Shown piece by piece: positions 1 through 11,051 of a stretch of DNA of 64,000 nt. The stretch covers positions 33,316,256 through 33,380,255 of the forward strand of contig NC_088911.1 in assembly GCF_963576675.1 (NCBI RefSeq), written 5' to 3'. Numbering within the stretch: the first letter of the stretch is position 1; each line of letters starts with the position of its first letter. The position numbers were made by a program, and so were the translations under genes. Below the pieces are notes generated by a model. The model saw only the letters and a list, made by a program, of their open reading frames with translations. It searched no databases and had not been told where the DNA came from. The DNA is from Euphorbia lathyris (Eukaryota > Streptophyta > Magnoliopsida > Malpighiales > Euphorbiaceae).

Positions 1-160
1 CTAAGAGGCAAAAAAAAAAAATTAGAAATCCAAAAAAATTAGAAATTTAGATTTAGAAATACCTAATAAGTCAAAAAAAAAAATTAGAAATTTGGATTTA
101 GACAGACATAACAGGCCTAAAAAAATTAGAAATTTGGATTTATGTAGTACCTAATAAGTT
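1..160. repeat. A-rich degenerate direct repeats
   Basis: Three or four imperfect copies of an A-run followed by a 'TTAGAAATTTGGATTTA'-like unit, separated by 'CCTAATAAGT'-like words. It looks like a decayed minisatellite or the edge of an AT-rich repeat that begins outside the window. No coding signal is seen. Confidence 0.45.
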
Positions 161-420
161 CAAAATATTGAAATTTTGAATTTTGGACAAGGTTAACACG
201 TAATGGGATATATTTAATCACTCAGAAAATTTCTTACTTTTTTTCTTTTTCTCTTCGATTCTTTTTTAGTTTGGGAACTTGACACTTTATTTTTAATTAT
301 CGATTCATATATACGTATAATCGCTCTTCTTGCGAACTTGACACATTGTTGTTTATTATTTTGTACGTTTTTTCAGGATAATACTTTCAGTACACAATTT
401 TACTTCGCATTTTTCGTAAA

Positions 421-549
421 CTACGAAGCCTGCGAAGGTAAATACTATTTCAGTACATGAATTTGCTTCGTAGTTTGCAAAAACTGCAAAAAAAAAAAAA
501 GTCATTCTGCGAAGTAGTATTTACCTTCGCAGTTTGCAAAAACTTCGAA
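421..549. repeat. Inverted repeat (hairpin) with TTCGCAG/CTGCGAAG motifs
   Basis: A 17-bp perfect inverted pair lies at 431-447 and 515-531 around an A-rich loop, with further TTCGTAG/CTACGAAG and TTTGCAAAAAC words on both sides. The same TTCGCA/TGCGAA words recur at 1141-1353, so this is one repeat family rather than a chance palindrome. It may be a MITE remnant. No target-site duplication was found. Confidence 0.5.
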
Positions 550-863
550 ATGATATATAACATTAAAATCATAACATTATTAAAAGCATAACAACAACAA
601 TATTGTAATAATAATTATAACATTAAAATCATAATATTATCAATATTTACAACAAGATTGCAACCATAATTCAAACTCTAAACCCCATTGCTTCCAAAAC
701 AGAATGATTAGCAAAATGTTATGAAAGCACACTTTCTCCCTAGTGTGCTTCGAGGACATTCGGGAGAGAGTGAGTGTGCTTCCAGAATATTTGTTAAAAA
801 GTTCAGAAGCAAAATGAACTAGAACATTTGGTAAAGTTCAGAAGTAAAAGGAACTAGAACATT

Positions 864-1015
864 TGGTCTTCACCATCTTCATCACATCCCAGTCACCCCT
901 CACTGTGATTGATGTCTTTGTATTCAAGCTAAACGGATACTTGAATTTGATGCCTTGGTCTTCACCATCTTCATCACATCTTAATCACCCTCACTATGAT
1001 TGATGTCTTTGTATT
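864..1015. repeat. Tandem duplication of about 60 bp, period about 92 bp
   Basis: The block starting TGGTCTTCACCATCTTCATC and ending GATTGATGTCTTTGTATT occurs at 864-925 and again at 956-1015 with a few substitutions. Its last part is repeated once more near 1030-1055. Noncoding. Confidence 0.55.
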
Positions 1016-1140
1016 GATGATAAATGGATGACTGTGATTGATGTCTTTGTATGCAACATTTATAAAAATTAATTCATTGTAGAAATAATGAAAGAAATGC
1101 TTCACAGAGAGTGAATCTCCGAAGATAAATACACCTGAAA

Positions 1141-1353
1141 ATGGATGATTTTGCTTCGCAAAAAACGAATATGCGAAGTCTACGAAGAGAAATACACCTA
1201 AAAAGAGATGATTTTGCTTCGCATGCTTCACAAAATGTGAAATAAAATCATTTTGCGAAGTTATTTTCTGGAGAAAATACTACTTCAGAGGATGTTTTGC
1301 TTCGCAGGCTTCGCAAAATGTGACCCAAACTCATTTTGCGAAGCCATTTTCTG
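1141..1353. repeat. Direct repeats, each with an internal hairpin (TTTGCTTCGCA ... TGCGAAG)
   Basis: Two copies of about 63 bp lie at 1207-1270 and 1291-1353. A partial third lies near 1141-1178. Each begins GATGATTTTGCTTCGCA or GATGTTTTGCTTCGCA and ends with the complementary CATTTTGCGAAG followed by ATTTTCTG. The reading frames that cross them are repeat artefacts. Confidence 0.5.
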
Positions 1354-2940
1354 AAAAGAGAGAAGACAAAACATGAGAAATACATTAGATACTTACCTTA
1401 TTTCCACCATTTACCATTGAAATCGATAATAAACACATGATAAACGTAGAAGAACGTCGAATAATGATGCCTTTGATTTACATAAAAAGAAAGAAACAAA
1501 GAGACGGAGAAGAAACAGGGAGATGAAGAACCATGCATTCACAAAAACAGTGAGACAAAGAGAGAAAGAAAAGACAGGATGATGAAAAAATGGAGGTGAT
1601 TCGCACAATATAAAGGAATGGGAAGATGAAACGATAAATATGAAGGGGGAGATGAAACGATGAAACCGATAGAAAATAAGGGGAAAGTGAAAGGTTTGGA
1701 GTATTTTGGGAATGTCACAAATATATAGTCTAGATAGGTATGACTTGAATAATTGGTCTAAATATGTAAATGAATGTCCCATTTGACCCAGTTTTGTAAT
1801 TTTCCCTTAAATTCATTCCGTTTTTAAATTAAGTAAAAATGATCAATCGAAAATTGAGTTTTTATTTTAAACAGAAATTATTAATTGAAGGCTTATCGAA
1901 AATCATTCGGTTGAACAATTTCATATTTCCTTCCTCAAACTCATTTTGTAACGAATATAAAAAATCATTACAATTCATATCAAATAGTCACAATTTCTGA
2001 TTTTAGAATTAATAATGATCCAATTAATGATTTTTATTTAATTCATAAATTAATACTTAATTGATGATTTTGATATTCCAACTTCCTGATTCACTTTCAA
2101 GCTTTAATTTAGGAACAAATCAATGTTAAGCCTAAAATAAATAAGTATTATATTTTTTTAGGTTGAAATAATATTTTTATCATTATTTTATTCTCCAAAT
2201 ACATGAAAAAAAAACTTTTAATGCTATTGAAGACTAATAAAATAAAGGAATAAAGTCTTCTTCGTAACTTAATTTTAATATTAGTAATTTTAGTTCTATT
2301 TTCCCCTTCCAAAAAAATAAAATGAATAACAAATTTCTTTTAGTAGATGAAGAAAAAACTTTTTAGGTATATGCTATTTTGCAGGGGTATATTTGTAATT
2401 AATCTTATGATAAACACAAATTTAATATCTATAATTATGGATAAATTATATTTCTGATTCTTATACCTAATTCTTACTTTCTTTATATGGCATTATTTTG
2501 AAAATTGGATATAATTTCAAAATGATCTATTGTGATCTCAAAAAAAAAAGAATAATTAAAGTTTAAAAAATCAAGAAATTTAAAAAGTTAATTAAGATTA
2601 TAACATATTTTTTTAGTTTATCTGTTTTTTTAGATTCGATGCTTATAAGACACTTTATAAATGGTTTCTCTTCTAATTAAAGTTTTTTTTATATATACTC
2701 AAAATTTAACTTCAACAATTAGAGATTTTAAACCCTCAAACCAATCTTAATAATTTTGATATTTCTTCAATAAAGAAAATAAAGGCATTAATACTTTTTC
2801 TTTTTTAACTCATTTCCCATGTGGCTCAGGTAAACGACATCGTTTGCAGGAAGCCAGCGGTTTCTTTCATAAATTAATAAATAAAAAGTCGGCCGATTTT
2901 GATCCTTTATGGCGGAACTTAAAAAAATAAAAAAGAAAGA
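1354..2940. other. AT-rich intergenic DNA
   Basis: No gene, RNA or clear element is seen. The stretch consists of A/T runs. The only longer frames (1411-1782 and 2788-3021 on the - strand) are low-complexity and look like chance frames. Confidence 0.5.
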
Positions 2941-2962
2941 AAAACCCTTATAAAATTTCCCC

Positions 2963-2970
2963 ATATAAAG
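2963..2970 (+). promoter_or_regulatory. Candidate TATA box of the plastid lipase gene
   Basis: ATATAAAG is preceded by a C-rich stretch and lies about 260 bp before the chosen ATG at 3231. The intervening sequence has the A/GA-rich look of a plant 5' leader. The position is plausible but not proven. Confidence 0.35.
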
Positions 2971-3230
2971 GGGTATGGAGGTTAGTTGCAAAATGCATTT
3001 GGAAAATCTTTTTCCTGCCATCTCTATCTACCAAGCGGAGTAATAGCAATTTCATCGAGCAAGAAACAAGAACAAACAAGAAAGCAGGAAAATCTTAAGA
3101 AGACGACGACGACAAAACCTCGATTGATCAAAGATTGTGGGTGCACGTAAACGCCTTAATCGCTCAACCTCTTTCCCTGATTCTTCCGTGTATAAATTAT
3201 CATTCAAAGCGAAAATTAACATTAATCATA

Positions 3231-6200
3231 ATGGATACTCTCTGTTTAAAAACAGGGATTCATGGAATTGTTCCGCCGATCTCCGTCGGTGGATCTTTAG
3301 AGGCTCGTATAAACACATTGCATGTAAGTAAGGTGAATCGAGAGACATCCACTGTGGCTGCCGCTCAGCCTCGGAAAGCTGCGTCTAAATTCTCGTTTAT
3401 GTATTCTTTGCAATCTTTATGGCCTGGTGGAGGTAAAAGTAATCGGTCTAATGGATTGGCTGTAGATGAGGCTGTTTTAGTCGAGAATGGAGAGAGAGGT
3501 GGGGAAAACTTGGAGAGGAGATCAATTGGTTTATCTGAGGGCAATGATGAGAATTGGGTGTTGAAGATTTTGCAGGTCAGATCCCTGTGGAAGGAGGATC
3601 AGGGACAGAATAGAAATGGTGATGAAGGATCTAATGTAGAATGTGATGATGTTGCTGTCAAAAGTGGCATTAACACCGAGGAGGAGGAGGAGGAAGAAGA
3701 AGAATGCATTTCGTGTAGAGTTCAAGATGATGACGAAAAAGAAATTGAATTTGATAGGGATTCGTTTTCTAGGTTGCTACGGAAGGCGTCTTTAGCTGAA
3801 GCTAAACTTTATGCACAGATTTCTTATCTGGGACATCTGGCTTATTCCATACCCAAAATGAAGGTACCATTTTTCTTCTTTCCTTTTAGATATTTTAGTT
3901 AGTTCATCTGTTTGATATATCTATTACTTTGTTTTGTGATTATAGAAGTGAAAAAGAGGTTTCAGATTTAATCAATGGATTTAGTAGTTATTAGATCCGG
4001 GCATGCTAGGTAAAATCTATTTTTCTTGCTCTGAACCAAAAAAAAAACTCCTTTTCTTGCTTGGATCAGCTCACCTTTCCCCTGCCTTTGTGCATTTGAA
4101 AATTGGGGAAATTTTTTCTTAGCCCTTTTTGCTGATCCATTGACAATTTATGATTATGGGGTGCACATTGCAAATTTGGTTAGAGATCTGTTCCGCACTC
4201 GAATTTTTTTTATGTTCATGACTTGATCAAATACTCTTAACCTTGTTTGTGCATCATAGAACCTGTTTCATGAGCTCTGTTCTTCTTTGCGGATGTGTTT
4301 CCTATTAATCCTACCCAGTTTAGCTTAACCTGTGTTGTCTGGTAAATTTTCAGGCAGGAAATCTCTTGAAGTATCGTGGCCTCCAATATGTAACTTCATC
4401 AATAGACAAAAGGGAACTGGCTTCAAAAGCAGAGAAAATTCAGGTGCCAAATGAAGTTGAAGAGGCTGAGAAAGAGAAAGAGCTTTCAAAGCACGAAACT
4501 GAGGGCAAGGAGCAGAGGAAGAATAATGGATATCACATTAGTCCCGCAGCTGCTTATCACGTTGCTGCCTCTGCTGCTTCCTATCTGCACTCTCACACCA
4601 AAAGCATTCTTCCATTCAATTCCTCAAAATCTGAGAGTGGTAAAGGTTCACCTGAAGGATGCAATGTTGGGAATAAAAATCTCAGTGTAATGAACTCAGA
4701 GGTGGCTTCTTTCATGGCAACAACTGATTCAGTGACTGCTGTGGTTGCTGCAAAGGAGGAAGTAAAGCAGGCTGTTGCAGATGATTTAAGTTCAACACGT
4801 TCTTCACCATGTGAATGGTTTATATGTGATGATGATCAGGATACAAGATTCTTTGTAATTCAGGTAATTCGTCAATACTTTAAAAAACTGAACTCCTTGT
4901 TTAGTGAGGTAGTGAGATCGATTGATAAACTCAGGATACAGTCAGGAAACTAATGTAATTATTTTAGATCTAGAGAACATTTACCAATTGTGTAGTTATA
5001 GCTTCTCAACATTATTGCATTGTTCCAACGATAGGAACACTCCTGAAAAATATTCCCCTTTCTTGCGTTTTTTACTATCGTTATTCTTAGCTTCGATACT
5101 TCTTCTGTGCAGGGATCCGAGTCATTGGCATCTTGGCAAGCTAATCTGCTTTTTGAGCCTGTTCAGTTTGAGGTAAATTCATTTCACAGTTGCCAAAATT
5201 CCTTAGTTTATGTTTAAAGTCATTCATATATGTCTATTTACAATGTGATTTATTATTACCAATGATTATGGTTACACACAGCCATATCTTGCAAAAGATT
5301 AGCAAAAGAGTGTAGTCATTTAGCTATTATGCCAAAATAAGATAAATGTTATATTTCTCCTTTTGTCCAGGGATTGGATGTGCTTGTACATAGAGGTATT
5401 TATGAGGCAGCAAAAGGTATGTACGACCAAATGTTGCCTGAAGTCCGTGCTCATCTAAAATCTTGTGGTAGAAGTGCGTCCTTTCGGTTCACAGGGCATT
5501 CTCTTGGTGGGAGCTTGTCTTTACTTGTTAATCTTATGTTACTGATAAGAGGAGAAGTGCCAGCCTCTTCCTTACTTCCTGTGATAACATTTGGTGCACC
5601 ATCAATCATGTGCGGTGGCGACAAACTCCTTCGCAGGCTTGGGTTGCCACGAAACCATGTGCAGGCAATTACAATGCACAGGGATATTGTGCCCCGTGCT
5701 TTCTCTTGTAATTATCCTAATCATGTTGCAGAGCTTCTCAAGGCTGTTAATGGGAGCTTCAGGAATCATCCTTGTCTCAATAATCAGGTACATTTAACAC
5801 ACCTGAATGAAAATTAAACCTAAAGAAGTTTTGGCATGAAATATCAACTAAATTGATGTGTTTTGTTGCTACAGAAGCTACTATATGCTCCAATGGGAGA
5901 GCTTCTTATTCTGCAGCCTGATGAAAAGTACTCCCCTCACCATCATCTTCTTCCATCCGGAAGTGGTTTATATTTTCTTAACATTCCATTGTCAGACAAT
6001 AACGATGCCGAGAAGTTGCTCCGAGCTGCACAGACCGTGTTCTTAAATTCACCACACCCACTCGAGATTCTAAGTGACCGCTCAGCATATGGTTCGGAAG
6101 GAGCCATTCACAGGGATCACGACATAGGTTCTTACTTAAAATCTGTGCGCAGTGTGATCCGCCAAGAGCTGAACCAGATAAGGAAAGCGAGGAGAGAGCA

Positions 6201-6453
6201 CCGCCGGAAATTCTGGTGGTCTCTGTTGACACCGCGGGGGATGGGTGGCAGCGTGATTATGGATAGGCCTCTGGTATCAGTGAAAATAGGTGAAAAGCAA
6301 ATGAATTTCTCAGGTGTTTTACAGACTGGGAAAGAATCATTGAAACGTTTCAGTAGGCTAGTGGCATCACAGCATATGCATTTGCTTGTGGTTATGTTGT
6401 TCCCTGCACGATTATTAGTAGTGGGGGCATATAGCATTTCCATATTAGGTTGA
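3231..6453 (+). CDS. PLIP2/PLIP3-like: Plastid lipase (class 3 lipase, phospholipase A1 PLIP2/PLIP3-like), five exons
   Basis: Exons 3231-3863, 4354-4863, 5113-5172, 5371-5787 and 5875-6453 join in frame with GT-AG introns to about 732 aa, close to the length of Arabidopsis PLIP2 as I recall it. Start is the first ATG, giving [12 protein letters not shown] as in the PLIP family. The N-terminus is Ser/Lys-rich, as expected for a plastid transit peptide, and an acidic Glu run lies near residue 180. Exon 4 has the lipase elbow FTGHSLGG with candidate nucleophile Ser445. Candidate Asp506 lies in [10 protein letters not shown], and a candidate His near 622 in IHRDHD, completing a Ser-Asp-His triad. 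PLIP enzymes are known to release fatty acids from chloroplast membrane lipids and to feed oil or oxylipin synthesis. Assignment within PLIP2/PLIP3 is inference. No break is seen. Confidence 0.92.
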
Positions 6454-7312
6454 TTAATAATTGTACAGGTTGTAGGCATATCACATGGCCAGCAAGATCT
6501 TTAGATCATTCTTTATTCATTGGGTTGGATATTGGAAACAAAAAAACATAGAAAGTAAAAAGATTCAGATTCTGTTACTTGCTTGTAAGTTTGGAAACTA
6601 TAGAATAGAACAGTGGTCATGTTGGTCCATTCAAAAATGTTACCGTTGAAATGTAGTTCAGAGAAGGGAACTTTTGTTAGAATTGGGGGTTTAATCAGAG
6701 GTTTTTGATTATCAATTTTAAGGTCTTTGATTGATTGTTAAATAATGTAATGGGACCCTATGAAGTAGTATGTTGCGTGTTATAAAATATAAAGAAAGTA
6801 GTGATAGTGAGATTTGGTTTGGTGTGCATGTCCCAAATTAAAATCATAGCAAATATGTGGATGTTATGAAGTTAAACCATATAAAATATCTCATCAGAGT
6901 ATCATAATTAATAATTGAAGTGGGGTTTGCCCAAATCACCAAATTCTTGAAGCTATTTTTTATCAAGAAATTAAAGTATGAGGGCGTTTGTTTCAGTTTT
7001 TCGGAGGAGCGTTTAGAGTTCACTCTAAATTACAGGAAATATAGCGTTTAATTAAGTTTATATAAACACAACGTTTAGCATTTTCTCTAGAAACCGCAGT
7101 GTTTTGGAGCTTTTCACGAAACGCTTCTATTTGTATTTTGTAGTTATTTATTATTGACAAAATTATCCTCTTATTTCCACAAAATATGTTTCTTCTTTAA
7201 CATTATTTATATTTCTCAAACATAATTACCGGAAGAAGAAGGTTTTGATGCGTTCAATAAATTTTTATTTTTTATATAGATTATTTTATTAATTTGTGTA
7301 ACCTATTTTTTA
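6454..7312. other. 3' flank of the lipase gene, no further gene seen
   Basis: AT-rich sequence that should include the 3' UTR of the lipase. I see no open frame of interest and no clear repeat up to the MITE at 7322. Confidence 0.4.
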
Positions 7313-7321
7313 TTTTATAAT

Positions 7322-7923
7322 AGGATAAGATGCAAAAATACCACTAACGCTTATAGTTAGGAGTAATTTTATCCTTAACGTCTAAAATGGTGCAATTATA
7401 CTCTTAACGTTGGCAACTAATAGCAATTTTACTCCTAACATTGACAAGTTTGGTCAATTTGAGAAATAATTTATCATACCGTCTTCTTGGTCATGAATAT
7501 TGTCATCTAAACTTCAAATGTAAATCATTTTATCGTCATTAGTAACAGATCACAAACATATGATTAGACGTGAATTTTTTTAAAAAATAAAATAAAAAAA
7601 TACATTGTTTTTTGTACGAATTGGATAAAAAAAATTTAAAAATTTCACCGAATTTATAAATATTAATTTTCAATTTTATTATTAAATCGCAAAAAGAAAT
7701 ATGAAATCTTTTGTTTAGAACTAACTGATATGTGCAATTGGTGTAAAATAAGAAATAAAATATCTATATTTTATAATAATGTCTGAAATTGATCCAACTT
7801 GTCAATGTTAGGGTAAAATTGCTCCTAGCTGCCAATGTTATGGGTAAAATTGCAGCATTTTAGACGTTAAGAGTAAAATTACTCCTAGTTGTAAACGTTA
7901 TGGGCCTTTTTTCACCTTATTCC
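7322..7923. mobile_element. Mutator-type MITE with long terminal inverted repeats
   Basis: A 602-bp element. Its first 140 or so bases (AGGATAAGATGCAAAAATAC at the edge) match the reverse complement of the last 140 (GGAATAAGGTGAAAAAAGG at the edge), both carrying repeated 'AGGAGTAATTTTA' and 'TTAACGTCTAAAATG' words. A perfect 9-bp direct repeat TTTTATAAT flanks it at 7313-7321 and 7924-7932. Nine-base target duplications are the hallmark of Mutator-like elements. There is no coding capacity, so it is non-autonomous. Confidence 0.85.
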
Positions 7924-7932
7924 TTTTATAAT

Positions 7933-9400
7933 TTATTTGTTGATTAATTTAAAACATGTCCATATTAAACATTTTAAATTCGAACTGCAACAGTTCAATA
8001 TAATTTTATCAAATATCAATAATTAAACAGCTAATAATAAACATCTAATAACTTACTATAACTACAAATAGCTAACAACAACCACAACAACTATTAACTA
8101 ACAATTCAACCAAATATACCTAATAATAAGAAATGGTAAGTGCCAGTAGTGTAATATTATTTTTACAGGAAAACTAAAAAAATAAAGTTTTACAAAAAAA
8201 AAAAAATTTAGTTGGTTATACTGTTTTACAAATAAGTATTTATGATCGTGTTTGTTGCCATTAACATAATTAAGTCCTTATATTGTTAAATAACTAATGT
8301 GATATAATGACATTTTTGTTCAAATTTTTTTCTCTCTCTTCTCGGTTCTACTTTTTCTTATTCATCTTCTTCTTTTTCAATTTTCCTCTTCTCTTCTGGA
8401 AATTCTAGAATATATATTCTAAATCTTATACACATCCTATGTAATTTTAGGGTATAAGTCAAATATTCATCCAATAGATATAAACGACAAAATTGAGATG
8501 AATCATTGGTTAAAACTAATTGAAATTGAGATGAATTATTGATTAAAATCAATTGATTTTATGTTTATGTTTGATAACGATTAGTACACATTATCACGTT
8601 CGGATTGAGGTACTCCGTGCCCGACATGGGTAGTAATTTTAAATTACATTTCCATCTTAAACACTTTTACATATAGTTTAGACAATATCATTACAATCGG
8701 ATATTATGGAATACACACAATTCGTATTCCCTACTATCTCCAATTGAGAGAAACTAAAAATTCCATCCTACAACTTGTGCCAAGTGGATATATTTGAAAT
8801 GTCTATTCTTCAGAATTGTAGGAAAAAGGTAGGAAGTGTAGATTCATAACTTGGCCTCTTTTTAGTCAAATTGTAACCTTTTTTTTGTTTTGTTGTTTTT
8901 TGGGAAAACACATGGAAAGTTATACATGGGACAAATAGAAAATGGACAAGCCATGAGCCTGGCTGGTGTGGCAAGGGTCCCCAGTCTAAAGTGGCTGTGT
9001 TATGTATCCAACTAGGCCTATTCAGCTTGAAGTGGATTAAATTGAACATGTCTAAGATTGCACTTTTTTTTTTCTTTTTATGAGCATCTAGGATTTTATA
9101 TTGACTTTGAAGTGAGTTTTGCCATTTGGCAGGGGGTGGACCACTAGACTCATAAATGGGACACTCCAATCCAATATTGCAGTCCCATTAAATAGGCCGT
9201 GTATATTGTTCTAACTTTTAAAGTTGAAAAAAAGAAAGTAATGTGAAACATGTGGGTGTGGGCTAGGGTGGAGCTCAAACCATACCAACTAATAATGCCT
9301 CATAAACTGGGTTTGTTGCACCCATTCTCATCCTATTTTGGGGCCTGTTTTTATAGGGTTCCTGGAATTTTATTTTATTTTACTCAACTTTTCCTTTTTA
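7933..9400. other. AT-rich intergenic DNA
   Basis: No supported gene. The frame at 8810-9169 on the - strand has no recognisable domain and lies in ordinary noncoding sequence. Confidence 0.45.
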
Positions 9401-9735
9401 TTTTAATAAAGTTTTCCTTTTTATTTTAATAAAGTTATTCGGTTCTTTTTTTTTTTATCGAAGAGAAATAGTAATGTGACAACTATTTTTTAAAATGGTT
9501 GGCAACCATATGATAATAAAAAAATTGTTTTTTTTTATTTACTTAATTCAATTGTTTGAATTATTATATGACAGCCAATAACTTTTTTTTTTTATGATTT
9601 TATGTTATATGTAAAGGTAAGTTCTTTCCAACATGATTGTCATATTTCTGATGATTTTATCTGTCTGAATTCACCGCAATAACTTTATTGAAGAAAAAAG
9701 ATCAATGACTTTATTAAAATAAAATAAAGTTCGGT
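9389..9735. repeat. Small inverted-repeat element, possible MITE remnant
   Basis: A 16-bp perfect inverted pair (TTTTATTTTAATAAAG at 9419-9434 and its complement at 9709-9724) brackets about 275 bp. Just inside, AAGTTATTCGG and AAGTCATTGATC-like words extend the similarity. The left arm is tandemly duplicated (about 9389-9411 and 9412-9434). No target duplication was found. Confidence 0.4.
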
Positions 9736-9740
9736 GGCTT

Positions 9741-10808
9741 TATAAAGCTAACCTCAAACTTTAATGGTCATTGATGAAATTTACCTCTTGTAAAATTCAT
9801 TGCATCGAAGTTTAGAAAAATATTGCACTTTTGGGGGTTGAATGTGAAAGGGTTGTTGTTGATTGTTAAAAAGAAAATGGAATGCGAAAAGAAGCAAATT
9901 AGCTTCATACTTCTTCTTATTGCTTAGAGACAATCAGTTATAGTTTATATAGTTGATTACCGATATGAAAGATGAATTCCCCTAAAACTAACTCAATTAG
10001 TTGAGCCGCCTTTGTTGTCTCCTGAGCTAACACTTTGACTATTGATCCTCCTTTTACTTCCACATGTTATGTGGCAAGTATAGAAACCGATCCATTCTTT
10101 TTCACCACTTCTCAAGATGAAATAATTATAAGACTCTTATCTGTTGTAATGCAACAACCATTTCAGCATGACTTAGAAATTTTTATTAATCACTTCTCAA
10201 AACTGAAACAAGAAAGGGAGAGAGTAAATCATCATAATCTCCATAATCTGGCATAGAATCAGCTGCTCTAACTAAAGTATGATTTATTAGATTCGCAAAT
10301 CTCTTGCCAACCCGAACACATTAATTATGAATTTCCCTTATAAGGGATTTATAATCAGATTGAAGGTATGCTAGATAAGATGTTTATTCTTAAAAATTTT
10401 GGATTATCCTATATATAAACTCAAAATGAAGGTAAATAAAAATAATTTTTGACGCTCAAAATTCTAAAATGGACATTAATTATGGGATATGAGACAATTA
10501 TTTTTGCAACAGTAACCTTTATAGAAAAAAATATATTATATTATGGTTTGTACAAAATTGTTAGTATTTCAAGAGTTTTTTATTGTGATGAAAATGAAAT
10601 ATGATCATAGGACATGATGTTGGAAAATATTAATTAAAAATGTTATTATTTGAATCTCTTCGATTTCTGAAAATGTTGAGCTTAATATGTCTCTAATTAA
10701 TAGAATTAATTTCACATATTAATCATAAACATTTTTTTCTACTTAGTGATTATAAGTATAATTTAATTCTATTTAACTAAAATTAATTTATAGACTTAAT
10801 ATTTCATT
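9741..10808. other. AT-rich intergenic DNA
   Basis: Nothing beyond short chance frames, for example 10035-10256, which has no recognisable domain. Confidence 0.4.
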
Positions 10809-10823
10809 AAGAAAAAATGAAAA

Positions 10824-11037
10824 TTATTGGTAGGTGTCAGTCTATTCTTTCTTCTCGTGGCTCATTCTCGGTCACTTTTTCGCGGAGACAAGCTAACGAG
10901 GTTGCCCACATTCTTACTCGGGAAGCTCGTTTTGCTAATAGTCCTGTGATTTTTGATTCTGTTCCAATCTGTTTAGAGAGTGTGATTACTATTTTTTGCC
11001 TATTGGCTCATTAATGATATCTTTTTTCAAAAAAAAA
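10824..11037 (+). mobile_element. 5'-truncated LINE: RNase H tail plus poly-A
   Basis: The frame ending at 11014 encodes about 60 aa with the motif SFSVTFSRRQANEVAHILTR, which matches the C-terminus of the RNase H domain (RVT_3 type) of plant L1-like LINEs. It is followed about 15 bp later by an A-run (11029-11037). A 14-bp direct repeat AAGAAAAAATGAAA flanks the insert at 10809-10822 and 11038-11051. Truncated 5' end, poly-A and target duplication together indicate target-primed reverse transcription. The apparent ATG of the frame lies in the target duplication, so it is not a gene start. Confidence 0.8.
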
Positions 11038-11051
11038 AAGAAAAAATGAAA

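Noticed and set aside
1411..1782. 123-aa - strand frame as a gene
   Set aside because: Phe/Ser/Leu-rich translation of purine-rich DNA, with no domain, promoter or splice signals.
3135..3230. Upstream in-frame extension of the lipase before ATG 3231
   Set aside because: The extension from 3135 begins at a non-ATG codon, and the family's usual N-terminus starts at the ATG at 3231.
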